Source: PALSA-1336 sp038203095
Lineage (GTDB): Bacteria > Patescibacteriota > Doudnabacteria > UBA920
Length of the DNA: 15,486 bases
Direction: 5' to 3'
NCBI GenBank assembly: GCA_038203095.1
Contig: JBBREH010000030.1
Span: 1-15,486, forward strand
Shown here: piece by piece, positions 1 to 6,565 of the stretch
Layout of the letters: each line of letters begins with the position of its first letter
How positions within the stretch are numbered: the first letter of the stretch is position 1
Notes under the pieces: model-generated
Databases searched by the model: none
What the model was told of the DNA's origin: nothing
The model's input: only the letters and a program-made list of their open reading frames with translations
Made by a program: the position numbers and the translations under genes

Positions 1-2
1 TA

Positions 3-113
3 AGCATCAGTCATAGCCATAACGGCTGGGCAAAGCTTATGCAAGAAGCAAAATCTAGATTATTTAGAAACATTAAATTTAAGGATCAATCAAAAGTTGT
101 GGCTGGCGTTTAG
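3..113 (+). CDS. C-terminal fragment of an unrecognised protein
   Basis: The frame is open from the window edge to a TAG at 111-113 and gives 36 residues ending in SKVVAGV. The peptide is basic and mixed (it includes HNGWAKLMQEAKSRLF) and has normal codon use, so it reads like the end of a real gene whose start lies outside the window. I do not recognise the family. There is no prepilin motif, so it is probably not part of the pilin array that begins 43 bases downstream. Confidence 0.45.
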   Translation, partial: SISHSHNGWAKLMQEAKSRLFRNIKFKDQSKVVAGV

Positions 114-155
114 GGGCCATGTCTTGATTAGAAAATACTCTCTTCCAAAACATTT

Positions 156-671
156 ATGATAAAACAAAAAAATCAACCCGGGTTTACTCTTATCGAGCTT
201 CTGGTTGTTATTGCAATTATTGGCCTTCTTGCCAGCGTAGTTCTTGTTGCCTTAAATGGAGCCAGGGTAAAGGCGCGAAATACTAAACGAAAAGCGGACG
301 CGGCTCAGATGATTAAGGCTTTTGAACTTTATTATGACTCTAATAATTCTTATCCCGCGTCAGGAGGAGCTACCCAGCCAAATGTGGGATGGAGCAATGC
401 CAGTGATGCTAGTTGGACAACGCTGCAAACCGTAATGCAGTCTTACATCAAATTACCTAAAGATCCAATTCAGACCGGAGACCCAAACATTTGGGGAGCC
501 AACGGGTACAGCTATTCTTACGCGAGTTGTGGCAGAGCTTATATCCTGGTTTACCAATTGGAAACAGCTGAGGGTCCGGATCCAGGGGTGAATTATTGTG
601 GTACTTTTTATCAGTATGGAGGAGCTGGAGCAAATACTGTAGTTAAAACAATGGGTACTAGTTCCAATTAA
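156..671 (+). CDS. Type IV prepilin-like protein (array copy 1)
   Basis: This is a 171-residue type IV pilin or pseudopilin precursor. It has a short basic leader (MIKQKNQPG) and a class III cleavage site G9|F10 with Glu at +5 (GFTLIELLVVIAIIGLLA). A hydrophobic helix runs to about residue 33, then LNGARVKAR and a basic helix, then a soluble domain rich in Tyr, Gly and Ser with two Cys. After cleavage by a PilD-type peptidase it would insert in the membrane by the N-terminal helix and join a pilus or pseudopilus. The ATG is the only sensible start; no Shine-Dalgarno site is seen. It heads a run of related genes on the same strand. Major pilin, minor pilin or pseudopilin cannot be told apart from sequence alone. 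Confidence 0.9.
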   Translation: MIKQKNQPGFTLIELLVVIAIIGLLASVVLVALNGARVKARNTKRKADAAQMIKAFELYYDSNNSYPASGGATQPNVGWSNASDASWTTLQTVMQSYIKLPKDPIQTGDPNIWGANGYSYSYASCGRAYILVYQLETAEGPDPGVNYCGTFYQYGGAGANTVVKTMGTSSN

Positions 672-703
672 TGCTTTATAATTAAAATGCTAATATAATC
701 ATT

Positions 704-747
704 CGGGCTAATAATATAAGAGTTAGGTTTTGGCCCGCTTATTAGCC
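704..747. repeat. Inverted repeat between prepilin copies 1 and 2
   Basis: GGCTAATAA at 706-714 is complementary to TTATTAGCC at 739-747. Inside the same stretch CGGGC (704-708) can pair instead with GCCCG (733-737), so two alternative hairpins are possible. No T-run follows, so a classical intrinsic terminator is not clearly supported. The rest of 672-867 shows nothing I can name. Confidence 0.35.
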
Positions 748-867
748 ACCTAGAGCGAGTTTATTTGCCTAAATAGACGAGCGAGTTGAGCAGCTAAGCA
801 GGTTCTGTACTTTGCGGTTTGAGCTAATGCAGGCTGTTCTGGAAGCAATTACCCCGTTGGTTGTGGC

Positions 868-1302
868 GTGAAACCTTTATTTGTAAGATTTTTTTCTGAA
901 AAAGTGAAAAAAAGAAAAAAAATTTATTCAGACGCACTAAATCAATCCTCGTTGGGTTTTACACTAATAGAGCTTCTTGTTGTTATCGCAATTATTGGTC
1001 TTTTGGCGAGTGTAGTTTTGGTCTCGCTTAACAATACGAGGGCTAAGGCTAGAGACGCAAAAGTAATGGGCGATTTCCATCAGTTACAGACAGCTTTGGC
1101 TTTATATTTTGATAAGTATGGGAAGTATCCAAACGAAACTCCGATAGTGACCAATCCCTGGGCTGATAATTTTAAGAATATGGCACAACAACTTGTAGCC
1201 GAAGGTTTTATTGGTTCTGTGCCTGTTGCCCCGCAAAATCACTCTTACAACTATTATAATTACAGTGGAGCAATAGGAGGATTATTAGTTTCAAATTTAT
1301 AA
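868..1302 (+). CDS. Type IV prepilin-like protein cut by an in-frame TAA (array copy 2)
   Basis: The frame gives a 144-residue prepilin beginning at GTG (868), with a long Lys-rich leader and cleavage site G30|F31 followed by TLIELLVVIAIIGLLA. A second in-frame GTG at 904 would shorten the leader to 18 residues and may be the real start; neither has a clear ribosome site. After the helix comes LNNTRAKARDAKVMGD and a Tyr-rich domain. The frame stops at TAA 1300-1302, but the same frame then stays open for 37 more codons that look like a pilin C-terminus (see 1303-1416). Restored length would be 182 residues, in line with its siblings of 171-185. It is either a recent nonsense mutant or a protein that still works when shortened. 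Confidence 0.8.
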   Translation: MKPLFVRFFSEKVKKRKKIYSDALNQSSLGFTLIELLVVIAIIGLLASVVLVSLNNTRAKARDAKVMGDFHQLQTALALYFDKYGKYPNETPIVTNPWADNFKNMAQQLVAEGFIGSVPVAPQNHSYNYYNYSGAIGGLLVSNL

Positions 1303-1416
1303 GCCGCGGCTCCTTCGATTACTGGGTATTCGGGCACATGCAGACCGTGGGCTTCCGGGCAGAATTGGTGCGACCAGGATAATGATAATGAATATTGTGT
1401 TTGCAACCCATACTAA
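1303..1416 (+). pseudogene. Stranded C-terminal part of prepilin copy 2, after the TAA
   Basis: Directly after the TAA and in the same phase, 37 codons remain open to a second TAA at 1414-1416. They encode a Cys-, Trp- and Tyr-rich tail (CRPWASGQNWCDQDNDNEY, then CVCNPY). Such Cys-rich ends match the soluble domains of the sibling pilins, which also carry Cys near the C-terminus. I infer that this is the original tail, separated by one nonsense change rather than by a frameshift. Confidence 0.6.
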
Positions 1417-1440
1417 AAGCTATTTAAAAATTGTGCAAAA

Positions 1441-1640
1441 TTAAAAGGGCGTAACGCTTACGCAGGTTATTGTTGCTATTACTATTATTGGCCTGTTTGC
1501 TAGCGTGGTTTTGGTATCACTAAGCAGCGATTAGGTCAAAGTGGGGGATGTAAAAAAAGATTAATTTGAAACAAATTATTGCGGCCTTGAAATTATTGCA
1601 AGCATTTTTTTGAAAGCCCCGATAATGCAAGCTGTAGTAA
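1441..1640 (+). pseudogene. Decayed prepilin gene remnant
   Basis: Reading from 1451 gives VTLTQVIVAITIIGLFASVV, then LVSLSSD, a stop (TAG 1532-1534), and VKVGDVKKD before another stop. This is a degraded version of the array's helix followed by the LN-GARVKARDVKRKAD segment. In another frame, just past 1560, the DNA reads KQIIAALKLLQAFF, matching the following amphipathic helix, so at least one frameshift has occurred. There is no start codon or intact GFTLIE leader. The bases from about 1640 to 1801 show no further recognisable gene. Confidence 0.7.
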
Positions 1641-1801
1641 AAAATATTTTGTTTGCTTGTTTGGAAAGCGTTAGTGATAGAGATGTTTCTTTTTTCAATC
1701 ATCTTGTAGACCTACGGAACATATCTTAAAAATCTTACGTCAATTTTTTTATTCCAGACAAAATTATGTTTTAACGAAATATTAAGAAACATTTTGGTAA
1801 G

Positions 1802-2335
1802 ATGAATAAGCCAAAAAAAGAACTGGGGTTTACTTTAATTGAACTCTTAGTTGTCATTGCCATAATCGGCCTTTTAGCCAGTGTGGTTTTGGTGGCTTTA
1901 AATGGTGCCAGAGTTAAGGCTCGTGATGTTAAGCGGGCGGCAGATATGGATCAAATTTACAAGGCGGTGACTATGTATAATATTGATAATGGCTGTTTAC
2001 CTATCACAAGCGGATCAACTTGTCCGAATGCGGGTGGGTATAACCACGCTGAAGCCGGCGGCTGGGATTATAGTTCTCAGGGAGGAGCGGGGTTTATGTC
2101 CTTTCTCCAGAATGCCGGCTATATGGCAAAGGCACCTGTGGATCCGACAAACAATATGACAGGTGATATGACTCCGGCGGGAACCTATGCATATAAATAT
2201 TATTGCTATCCTTCAGGCTCTTACCCGGGTTTATATTTGGCTTACGTGCGGGAATCTGACGGAGTATTGGTGCATAAAAATATAATCAATGATCCAGGGG
2301 CGGCGGGAACCGACACCACTTTTATTTGTAAATAA
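1802..2335 (+). CDS. Type IV prepilin-like protein (array copy 3)
   Basis: This 177-residue prepilin has a nine-residue basic leader (MNKPKKELG), cleavage site G9|F10 with Glu at +5, a membrane helix to about residue 33, and the array hallmark LNGARVKARDVKRAADMDQI. The soluble domain has four Cys (two around residues 64-74, one in YKYYCYPSG, one in the final FICK), which could form disulphides. The ATG is fixed by the leader length; a weak GGTAAG lies just before it. It follows the decayed copy and precedes copy 4 on the same strand. Role after processing is as a pilus or pseudopilus subunit; the exact filament is unknown. Confidence 0.9.
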   Translation: MNKPKKELGFTLIELLVVIAIIGLLASVVLVALNGARVKARDVKRAADMDQIYKAVTMYNIDNGCLPITSGSTCPNAGGYNHAEAGGWDYSSQGGAGFMSFLQNAGYMAKAPVDPTNNMTGDMTPAGTYAYKYYCYPSGSYPGLYLAYVRESDGVLVHKNIINDPGAAGTDTTFICK

Positions 2336-2449
2336 ACCTACAGGATAATCGGGCTAATTGTGAGCCGGGTTATGTCGACATCTTAGTAAGGTTGATTGTC
2401 GACTGTGCCGGAATAATGTTATTAATTTTAAAAAAATATTGGAATTAAA

Positions 2450-3007
2450 ATGAATCTGCTATATTGCCAAAGAATAAAACGAAAAATTAAAAGTGGCGCC
2501 GGCTTTACCCTTATTGAGCTCCTAGTCGTCATTGCCATCATCGGTCTTTTGGCCAGTGTAGTTTTGGTGGCTTTAAACAGCGCAAGAGCAAAGGCAAGAG
2601 ATACCAAACGTAGGGCTGATTTGGCTCAAGTCAGCAAGGCTTTAGAATTTTACTACGATAAATTTGGCACATACCAGGTTTTGGGCGGTGGCTGGCGAGG
2701 CACTCCTGCCAATCCCGCAACGGCATGTGGTTGTGGTTGGTTGTCATATGAGGACGGCGGTTATTATACGCTGTCAGTTATTCATGCTTTACAGCAAGCA
2801 GGATTTTTAGGCATCATAAGCGTAGATGATCCAAAAGGCCCGAATCCCAGTTATATGATATATTTAGGTGGGAACCTTTATGGGCAGAAGTACTGTCTAT
2901 ATGCAACGCTAGAAAACCCTGTGGTTACAGAAACCGCCTTAATAGATTCTTCCTGCGCTCCTACGGTTAAAACGGATTACGGAAAGAATTTTGTTTTAAT
3001 GAATTAA
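2450..3007 (+). CDS. Type IV prepilin-like protein (array copy 4)
   Basis: This 185-residue prepilin has an 18-residue, strongly basic leader (MNLLYCQRIKRKIKSGAG) before F19TLIE, then the same helix as its neighbours and LNSARAKARDTKRRADLAQV. The soluble part contains a CGCGWLSYEDGGYY segment and later single Cys residues in QKYCLYATLE and SSCAPT, so disulphide bonding is plausible. The upstream gap (2336-2449) holds a GTCGAC sequence at both ends of a short segment and an AT-rich run before the ATG, but no clear Shine-Dalgarno site. It is the last copy of the first cluster; galT begins 145 bases later. Confidence 0.9.
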   Translation: MNLLYCQRIKRKIKSGAGFTLIELLVVIAIIGLLASVVLVALNSARAKARDTKRRADLAQVSKALEFYYDKFGTYQVLGGGWRGTPANPATACGCGWLSYEDGGYYTLSVIHALQQAGFLGIISVDDPKGPNPSYMIYLGGNLYGQKYCLYATLENPVVTETALIDSSCAPTVKTDYGKNFVLMN

Positions 3008-3152
3008 ATTCTTTGCCTTTCCGGTGTGTTTTAGCTCTGTAAGAAAGCTATTAATTTAAACAGTTACCGTAGTAGAACATCTGGATATTCCGGAAAGTGA
3101 ATGAGTCAAATTTGCCAGTCGTCAAAACTTTATCATTTATCAAATTATTCAA

Positions 3153-4184
3153 ATGTCCGAATTTCGCCAAAATCCAATAACTAAAAACTGGGTGTTAATT
3201 GCGCCGGCGCGTGGTAAGCGGCCGGACCAGTATAAAACTTACAGCGTTATGTACGGCGTGCCTGAGGCGGATTCAAAGTGCGTGTTTTGTCCGGGCAATG
3301 AGCATTTGAATGCGGAAATAGTCAGAATCGGCTCTAATGGAAAAACTTTAGGCAAAATGGATAAAAATTGGGAAATTAGAATTATTCAAAATAAGTTTGC
3401 CTCTTTGGAGCATACTGCGGCCTACCGCCATAAGGAATTTTATGTCTCACACAGCGGCGACGGCGACCACCAGGTGATTATTACACGCAACCATAATGAG
3501 CCCGTTGCGCTTCAGTCTATAGCGACGGTAGAGTTAAGCCTTAAGATATTTATAGACCGTATTAATCAGTTGAGTGGGCATCCGGAGCTGGCCTACGTGC
3601 AGATTTTTCACAACCACGGGCGCGATGCCGGCGCCAGTATTATTCACCCCCACTATCAACTTATTGCCATCCCCATTGTGCCGCCCCATATTCATAGCGA
3701 AATTATGGGTTGTTATCATTATTACCAAACCCACCAAACCTGCATTTATTGTGATATTATAAAGGAAGAGCTTTCTGTAAAACATCGCGTAGTGCATGAA
3801 AGTGAGCATTTTGTGGTAATTTCCGCATATGCAAGCCGTAGCCCCTTTGAAACCTGGATTTTGCCCAAAAAGCATGGTGCGCGGTTTGAGGATATGTCGC
3901 CCGATGAGATAAGGCATTTATCCTTTGTTTTAAAAGTTACCCTTGGACAGCTTTATACTAAGCTCTCTGACCCGCCGTTGAATTTTTACATTCACAATAT
4001 GCCTCTTCGGGGCAAAGACGGCGCCGGTCGGCACAGCGCGCACGAGGAAAAATCTTTCCATTGGCATTTGACTATTTTTCCCCGTGTCACCATTTGGGCC
4101 GGCTTTGAATACGCCACCGGCATACCGGTCAACCCAGTCCAACCGGAGGTGAGTACTAAATTTTTAAAGGGAGAAGATTTGTAA
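3153..4184 (+). CDS. galT: Galactose-1-phosphate uridylyltransferase family protein
   Basis: At 343 residues this has the usual length for the GalT family, which transfers a nucleotidyl group between UDP-glucose and galactose-1-phosphate (Leloir pathway, cytoplasm). The N-terminal half has the zinc ligands C43-x2-C46, H114 and H165, and the catalytic motif HPHYQ at 165-169, with H167 as the expected nucleophile that carries the nucleotidyl group. A second Cys pair (C197-x2-C200) starts the C-terminal HIT-like half, which contains FYIHNMPLRG and FHWHLTIFPR. Related enzymes are ADP-glucose phosphorylases or other sugar-1-phosphate nucleotidylyltransferases, so the substrate is not certain; no galK or galE is adjacent. 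The start at 3153 gives the standard MSEFRQNPITKNWV opening. No Shine-Dalgarno site is seen. Confidence 0.88.
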   Translation: MSEFRQNPITKNWVLIAPARGKRPDQYKTYSVMYGVPEADSKCVFCPGNEHLNAEIVRIGSNGKTLGKMDKNWEIRIIQNKFASLEHTAAYRHKEFYVSHSGDGDHQVIITRNHNEPVALQSIATVELSLKIFIDRINQLSGHPELAYVQIFHNHGRDAGASIIHPHYQLIAIPIVPPHIHSEIMGCYHYYQTHQTCIYCDIIKEELSVKHRVVHESEHFVVISAYASRSPFETWILPKKHGARFEDMSPDEIRHLSFVLKVTLGQLYTKLSDPPLNFYIHNMPLRGKDGAGRHSAHEEKSFHWHLTIFPRVTIWAGFEYATGIPVNPVQPEVSTKFLKGEDL

Positions 4185-4242
4185 ATAGGATTGGGTGACC
4201 ATTTTCGGGACTTGACGAAAAAGGTAAGTCTATGTTGTATTA

Positions 4243-4270
4243 ACCATTTTGTCGGCATCAGCAAAATGGT
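4243..4270 (+). terminator. Possible terminator hairpin after galT
   Basis: ACCATTTTG at 4243-4251 pairs perfectly with CAAAATGGT at 4262-4270 around a 10-base loop, 59 bases after the galT stop. The stem is AT-rich and a T-rich stretch comes only about 20 bases later, so termination is uncertain. Confidence 0.3.
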
Positions 4271-4280
4271 CAGAAATCCT

Positions 4281-4760
4281 GGTGTATCCTTTTTCTTTTG
4301 AGGGGAAGATGTCGCGAATGCATCTGAGCGACAGATGAGGTGTTATATGGCTCTTAATCAAAATTTTGTAAAACTATCAAGACTACTAAGAAAAAACCAG
4401 ACTCCCTGGGAAAAGAAACTTTGGATGTATTTAAAAGGTAGAAAGTTTTTAGGTTTAAAGTTTAAAAGACAAGTTGTAATTGAAAAGTTTATTTATGACT
4501 TTAGCTGTTTTGAAAAGAAATTGGTTATTGAACTGGATGGCTCTCAGCATATGGAAGAAAGCATAATGCAAAAAGATAAACAGAAAGAAGATTTTGTAAA
4601 GGATTTGGGCTATACTGTGTTAAGGTTTAATAATAGTGATGTTCAGAATAGTATAGAAGCAGTATTAGAGATTATTCGTTTAGCAGTGCAATGATTCGGC
4701 CTCATCTGTCACTCGGCTGCACTCGCGACATCTTCTCCTGGAAGGAGAAGAGGGGGCACC
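4281..4760. mobile_element. Inverted-repeat element carrying a DUF559 gene (element A)
   Basis: The left end at 4305-4340 (GAAGATGTCGCGA, then TGCA, then GACAGATGAGG) recurs as its reverse complement at 4700-4735, with 32 of 36 bases matching by eye. The similarity continues outward less perfectly to GGTG at about 4281 and its complement near 4758. The right end has a further hairpin, CTTCTCC/GGAGAAG. The two ends enclose exactly one gene, the DUF559 protein. The layout of paired palindromic ends around a single endonuclease-like gene suggests a small mobile or formerly mobile unit. No transposase is present and no target-site duplication was identified. Confidence 0.6.
4347..4694 (+). CDS. 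DUF559 (Vsr-like) endonuclease-domain protein
   Basis: This is a 115-residue protein of the DUF559 family, which is related to the very-short-patch-repair (Vsr) endonuclease fold. Family features in order are: RLLRKNQTPWEKKLW near residues 12-26; LKFKRQ at 37-42; YDFSC with D51; LVIELDGSQH at 59-68 with E62 and D64; and a C-terminal LGYTVLRFNN strand. These acidic residues fit a PD-(D/E)XK-type nuclease centre. An ATG at 4335 is in frame but lies inside the inverted repeat. The ATG at 4347 has GAGG six bases upstream and gives the usual family N-terminus, so it is preferred. Biological substrate and role are unknown; the gene lies alone between inverted repeats. Confidence 0.8.
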   Translation: MALNQNFVKLSRLLRKNQTPWEKKLWMYLKGRKFLGLKFKRQVVIEKFIYDFSCFEKKLVIELDGSQHMEESIMQKDKQKEDFVKDLGYTVLRFNNSDVQNSIEAVLEIIRLAVQ

Positions 4761-4830
4761 GTAACCAGCAATTTGTACCCAACAATTTTCGTTAAGTCAC
4801 GAAAACGGTCAAAAATTTTTATAATTAAGC

Positions 4831-4852
4831 ATTTTAACCGAACGGTTAAAAT
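4831..4852. promoter_or_regulatory. Near-perfect palindrome upstream of the membrane protein-tpiA pair
   Basis: ATTTTAACCG (4831-4840) is followed by AA and then its exact reverse complement CGGTTAAAAT (4843-4852). The tight two-base centre suits a dimeric repressor site better than an RNA hairpin. It ends 24 bases before the next gene. That it is an operator is inference. Confidence 0.35.
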
Positions 4853-4875
4853 GGTGAAAGTTTATAAAAAAAATA

Positions 4876-5148
4876 TTGCAAACAAAAATATTTCTTTCTG
4901 CGGAACTTATATTGGTTGTCGCTTATGCCGGGCTAAATTATTTCTTTGGTGATTTATTTCGTTGGACAACCGACATTTGTTTGAGGCATACCGGGCGGAC
5001 GGATTGTTATTTAAGGCCAGAGGGCTTCTCGGAACCTCTTTATTGGTCAGTTGTTAACAAAGCAATTATTTTGCTAATTGTTTTATATCTGCTTATATTT
5101 GTTACAGTAAATATAATCCATTTTTTTAAAAAACCCATAAATCCATGA
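4876..5148 (+). CDS. Small two-helix membrane protein, unknown function
   Basis: The protein has 90 residues, starting at TTG. There is a hydrophobic segment at about residues 5-25, a polar loop with C35 and C44 (CLRHTGRTDC), a second hydrophobic helix at about 61-83, and a basic tail (FFKKPINP). I do not recognise a family. Its layout resembles the 115-residue protein at 7793. The last codon overlaps the tpiA start as ATGA, so translation is probably coupled. The start is doubtful: an ATG at 4851 in another frame is separated from this frame by a run of eight A (4866-4873), so a one-base slip or error there would give a longer N-terminus. Confidence 0.6.
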   Translation: MQTKIFLSAELILVVAYAGLNYFFGDLFRWTTDICLRHTGRTDCYLRPEGFSEPLYWSVVNKAIILLIVLYLLIFVTVNIIHFFKKPINP

Positions 5149-5846
5149 AAAAACTCATCATCGCTAACTGGAAATTAAATCCAATCACCATAAAAGACGC
5201 GCGGGAATTGGCTGCGTCGATTTCCGTCAAGGCTAAAAATAAAGTGGTGCTTTGTCCGCCGACCATATATCTGTCTAATATCCAATATCCCAATATTGGC
5301 GCGCAGGATTGTTTTTGGGCAGAGAAGGGGACTTATACTGGACAAACGTCGGCCGCGCAGTTAAAAGATTTAGGAATAAAATATTGCCTTGTAGGCCATA
5401 GTGAAAAACGGGAATTTGGAGGCGATAGCGATGAGATTGTAAATGCTAAGGCCAAGGCTTGTTTGGCAAATAAAATTATTCCGGTAATTTGCGTGGGTTT
5501 TGGCACCACCGTAGAGCAGGATGATTTGGAAGTGACGGATGTATTAAAAAGACAGCTGGATATGGATTTAAAAGATATTGACCCGGAAAAAGTTATTGTA
5601 GCTTACGAACCGGTATGGGCAATTTCCAAGGGCAACCCAAATGTTACTAGGGCGGCCGATGCTGAACATGCGGAGAAAATGGCAATTTTTATTAAGACCC
5701 GTTATAAAGTAAAAAAAGTTATTTACGGCGCCAGTGTCAACACCGGCAACGCCAAAGGTTTTTTGTCTCAGCCCAACATAGACGGCCTTTTGGTCGGTGG
5801 CGCGAGTTTAAATGCCAAAGATTTTAACCAAATAATTAATATGTAA
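5145..5846 (+). CDS. tpiA: Triosephosphate isomerase
   Basis: This 233-residue TIM-barrel enzyme interconverts dihydroxyacetone phosphate and glyceraldehyde-3-phosphate in glycolysis (cytoplasm). Catalytic elements are all visible: N8 and K10 in ANWK, H85 in LVGHSEKRE, E155 in VAYEPVWAI, and the phosphate-binding YGASVNTGN and LLVGGASL segments near the end. It is somewhat shorter than the common 245-255 residues, as is frequent in reduced genomes, with no key motif missing. The ATG overlaps the upstream stop (ATGA). It lies with rpiB, an rpe-like gene and transketolase, consistent with a shared sugar-phosphate role. Confidence 0.96.
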   Translation: MKKLIIANWKLNPITIKDARELAASISVKAKNKVVLCPPTIYLSNIQYPNIGAQDCFWAEKGTYTGQTSAAQLKDLGIKYCLVGHSEKREFGGDSDEIVNAKAKACLANKIIPVICVGFGTTVEQDDLEVTDVLKRQLDMDLKDIDPEKVIVAYEPVWAISKGNPNVTRAADAEHAEKMAIFIKTRYKVKKVIYGASVNTGNAKGFLSQPNIDGLLVGGASLNAKDFNQIINM

Positions 5847-5848
5847 TT

Positions 5849-5923
5849 ATTCACTAATCACAAATGAAAACAAATACTGCAAATCCTGCACTTAATTTGT
5901 TCCCATTTGTGTGATTAGTGATT
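5849..5923. terminator. Long hairpin between tpiA and rpiB
   Basis: TCACTAATCAC plus AAATG (5851-5866) pairs with CATTTGTGTGATTAGTGA (5904-5921), with a two-base bulge. Inside the loop AACAAAT and ATTTGTT can extend the structure. It ends in ATTTT just before rpiB. It could stop or attenuate transcription between the two genes, or be a palindromic repeat. Confidence 0.4.
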
Positions 5924-5933
5924 TTGGACAACT

Positions 5934-6374
5934 ATGATCTACATTGCCAGTGACCACGCAGGGTTTGAGCTTAAGGGAAAAATTATTGAGTATTTAAAAA
6001 AGACCGGCCAGAAAGTGGAAGACTGCGGGCCACTAGAGTTTGACCCGGAAGATGATTATCCGGACTTTTGCTATCCGTGCGCGGTAAAAGTTTCCCAAAA
6101 TCCCGGCAGTATTGGAATAGTAATTGGCATGTCCGGTAATGGGGAAGCCATAATTGCTAATAAGGTCAAAGGCGTGCGTGCCGCGCTGTATTACGGCGTC
6201 CACGAAGACATTGTCAAACTTGCTCGCCGGCACAACAATGCCAACGTTTTATCCATTGGCGCGAAATTTATTACCCAGGAACAAGTTGAGCGAGCTATAG
6301 ATATTTTTATCGAGACAGGTTTTGACGGCGGCAGACACCAACGCAGAGTTGAAAAAATTAGCAAATTGGAATAA
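5934..6374 (+). CDS. rpiB: Ribose-5-phosphate isomerase B
   Basis: This 146-residue RpiB/LacA-LacB family enzyme converts ribose-5-phosphate to ribulose-5-phosphate. The substrate loop SDHAGFELK is at residues 6-14, and the motif GMSGNGEAIIANKVKGVRAA lies at about 64-84. The Escherichia coli-type Cys in the CGTG loop is absent; the loop instead has SGNGE, as in the mycobacterial type, where a Glu is the proposed catalytic base. The C-terminal arm GFDGGRHQRRVEKI completes the usual dimer-spanning tail. The start at ATG 5934 gives the conserved MIYIASDHAG opening. It sits between tpiA and the rpe-like gene. Confidence 0.95.
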   Translation: MIYIASDHAGFELKGKIIEYLKKTGQKVEDCGPLEFDPEDDYPDFCYPCAVKVSQNPGSIGIVIGMSGNGEAIIANKVKGVRAALYYGVHEDIVKLARRHNNANVLSIGAKFITQEQVERAIDIFIETGFDGGRHQRRVEKISKLE

Positions 6375-6387
6375 TAATAGTGGATTA

Positions 6388-6545
6388 GTGCAGTCTCTCC
6401 TCCTTTTCAAGGAGGAGTACCGCCCGAAGGGCGGGGAGGTGGTTGGATTTTTATCAGCAAACAACTCCAACCTTTCCGTCACCCTTCGCTAAAGCTACTG
6501 GTGACACCTTCCCTTGAAAAGGGAAGGATGCTCCGCAGACAGACC
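6388..6545. repeat. Gene-less palindromic element (solo relative of the DUF559 flanks)
   Basis: The left part has two hairpins: CTCCTCCTT/AAGGAGGAG (6397-6417) and CCGCCC/GGGCGG (6420-6434), followed by GGAGGTGGTTGG. The right part is a mirror-type arrangement: GTCACC/GGTGAC (6478-6505) and CCTTCCCTT/AAGGGAAGG (6507-6527), then CTCCGCAG. Left and right ends are imperfect inverted repeats of each other. Its left part is almost the same as 8146-8200, which flanks a broken DUF559 gene. No coding region lies within it. Confidence 0.7.
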
Positions 6546-6565
6546 GGGTACGATAATTTTCATTT

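Noticed and set aside
672..867. tRNA or other structured RNA gene between prepilins
   Set aside because: A hairpin is possible, but no cloverleaf, T-loop consensus or other known RNA motif could be made out; no tRNA or rRNA was recognised in any gap.
1520..1702. Minus-strand frame of 60 codons
   Set aside because: It overlaps the decayed prepilin, whose plus-strand reading is recognisable; the minus-strand product shows no motif.
3534..3917. Minus-strand frame of 127 codons inside galT
   Set aside because: It is antisense to a well supported enzyme gene and has no recognisable motif; it is a shadow frame.
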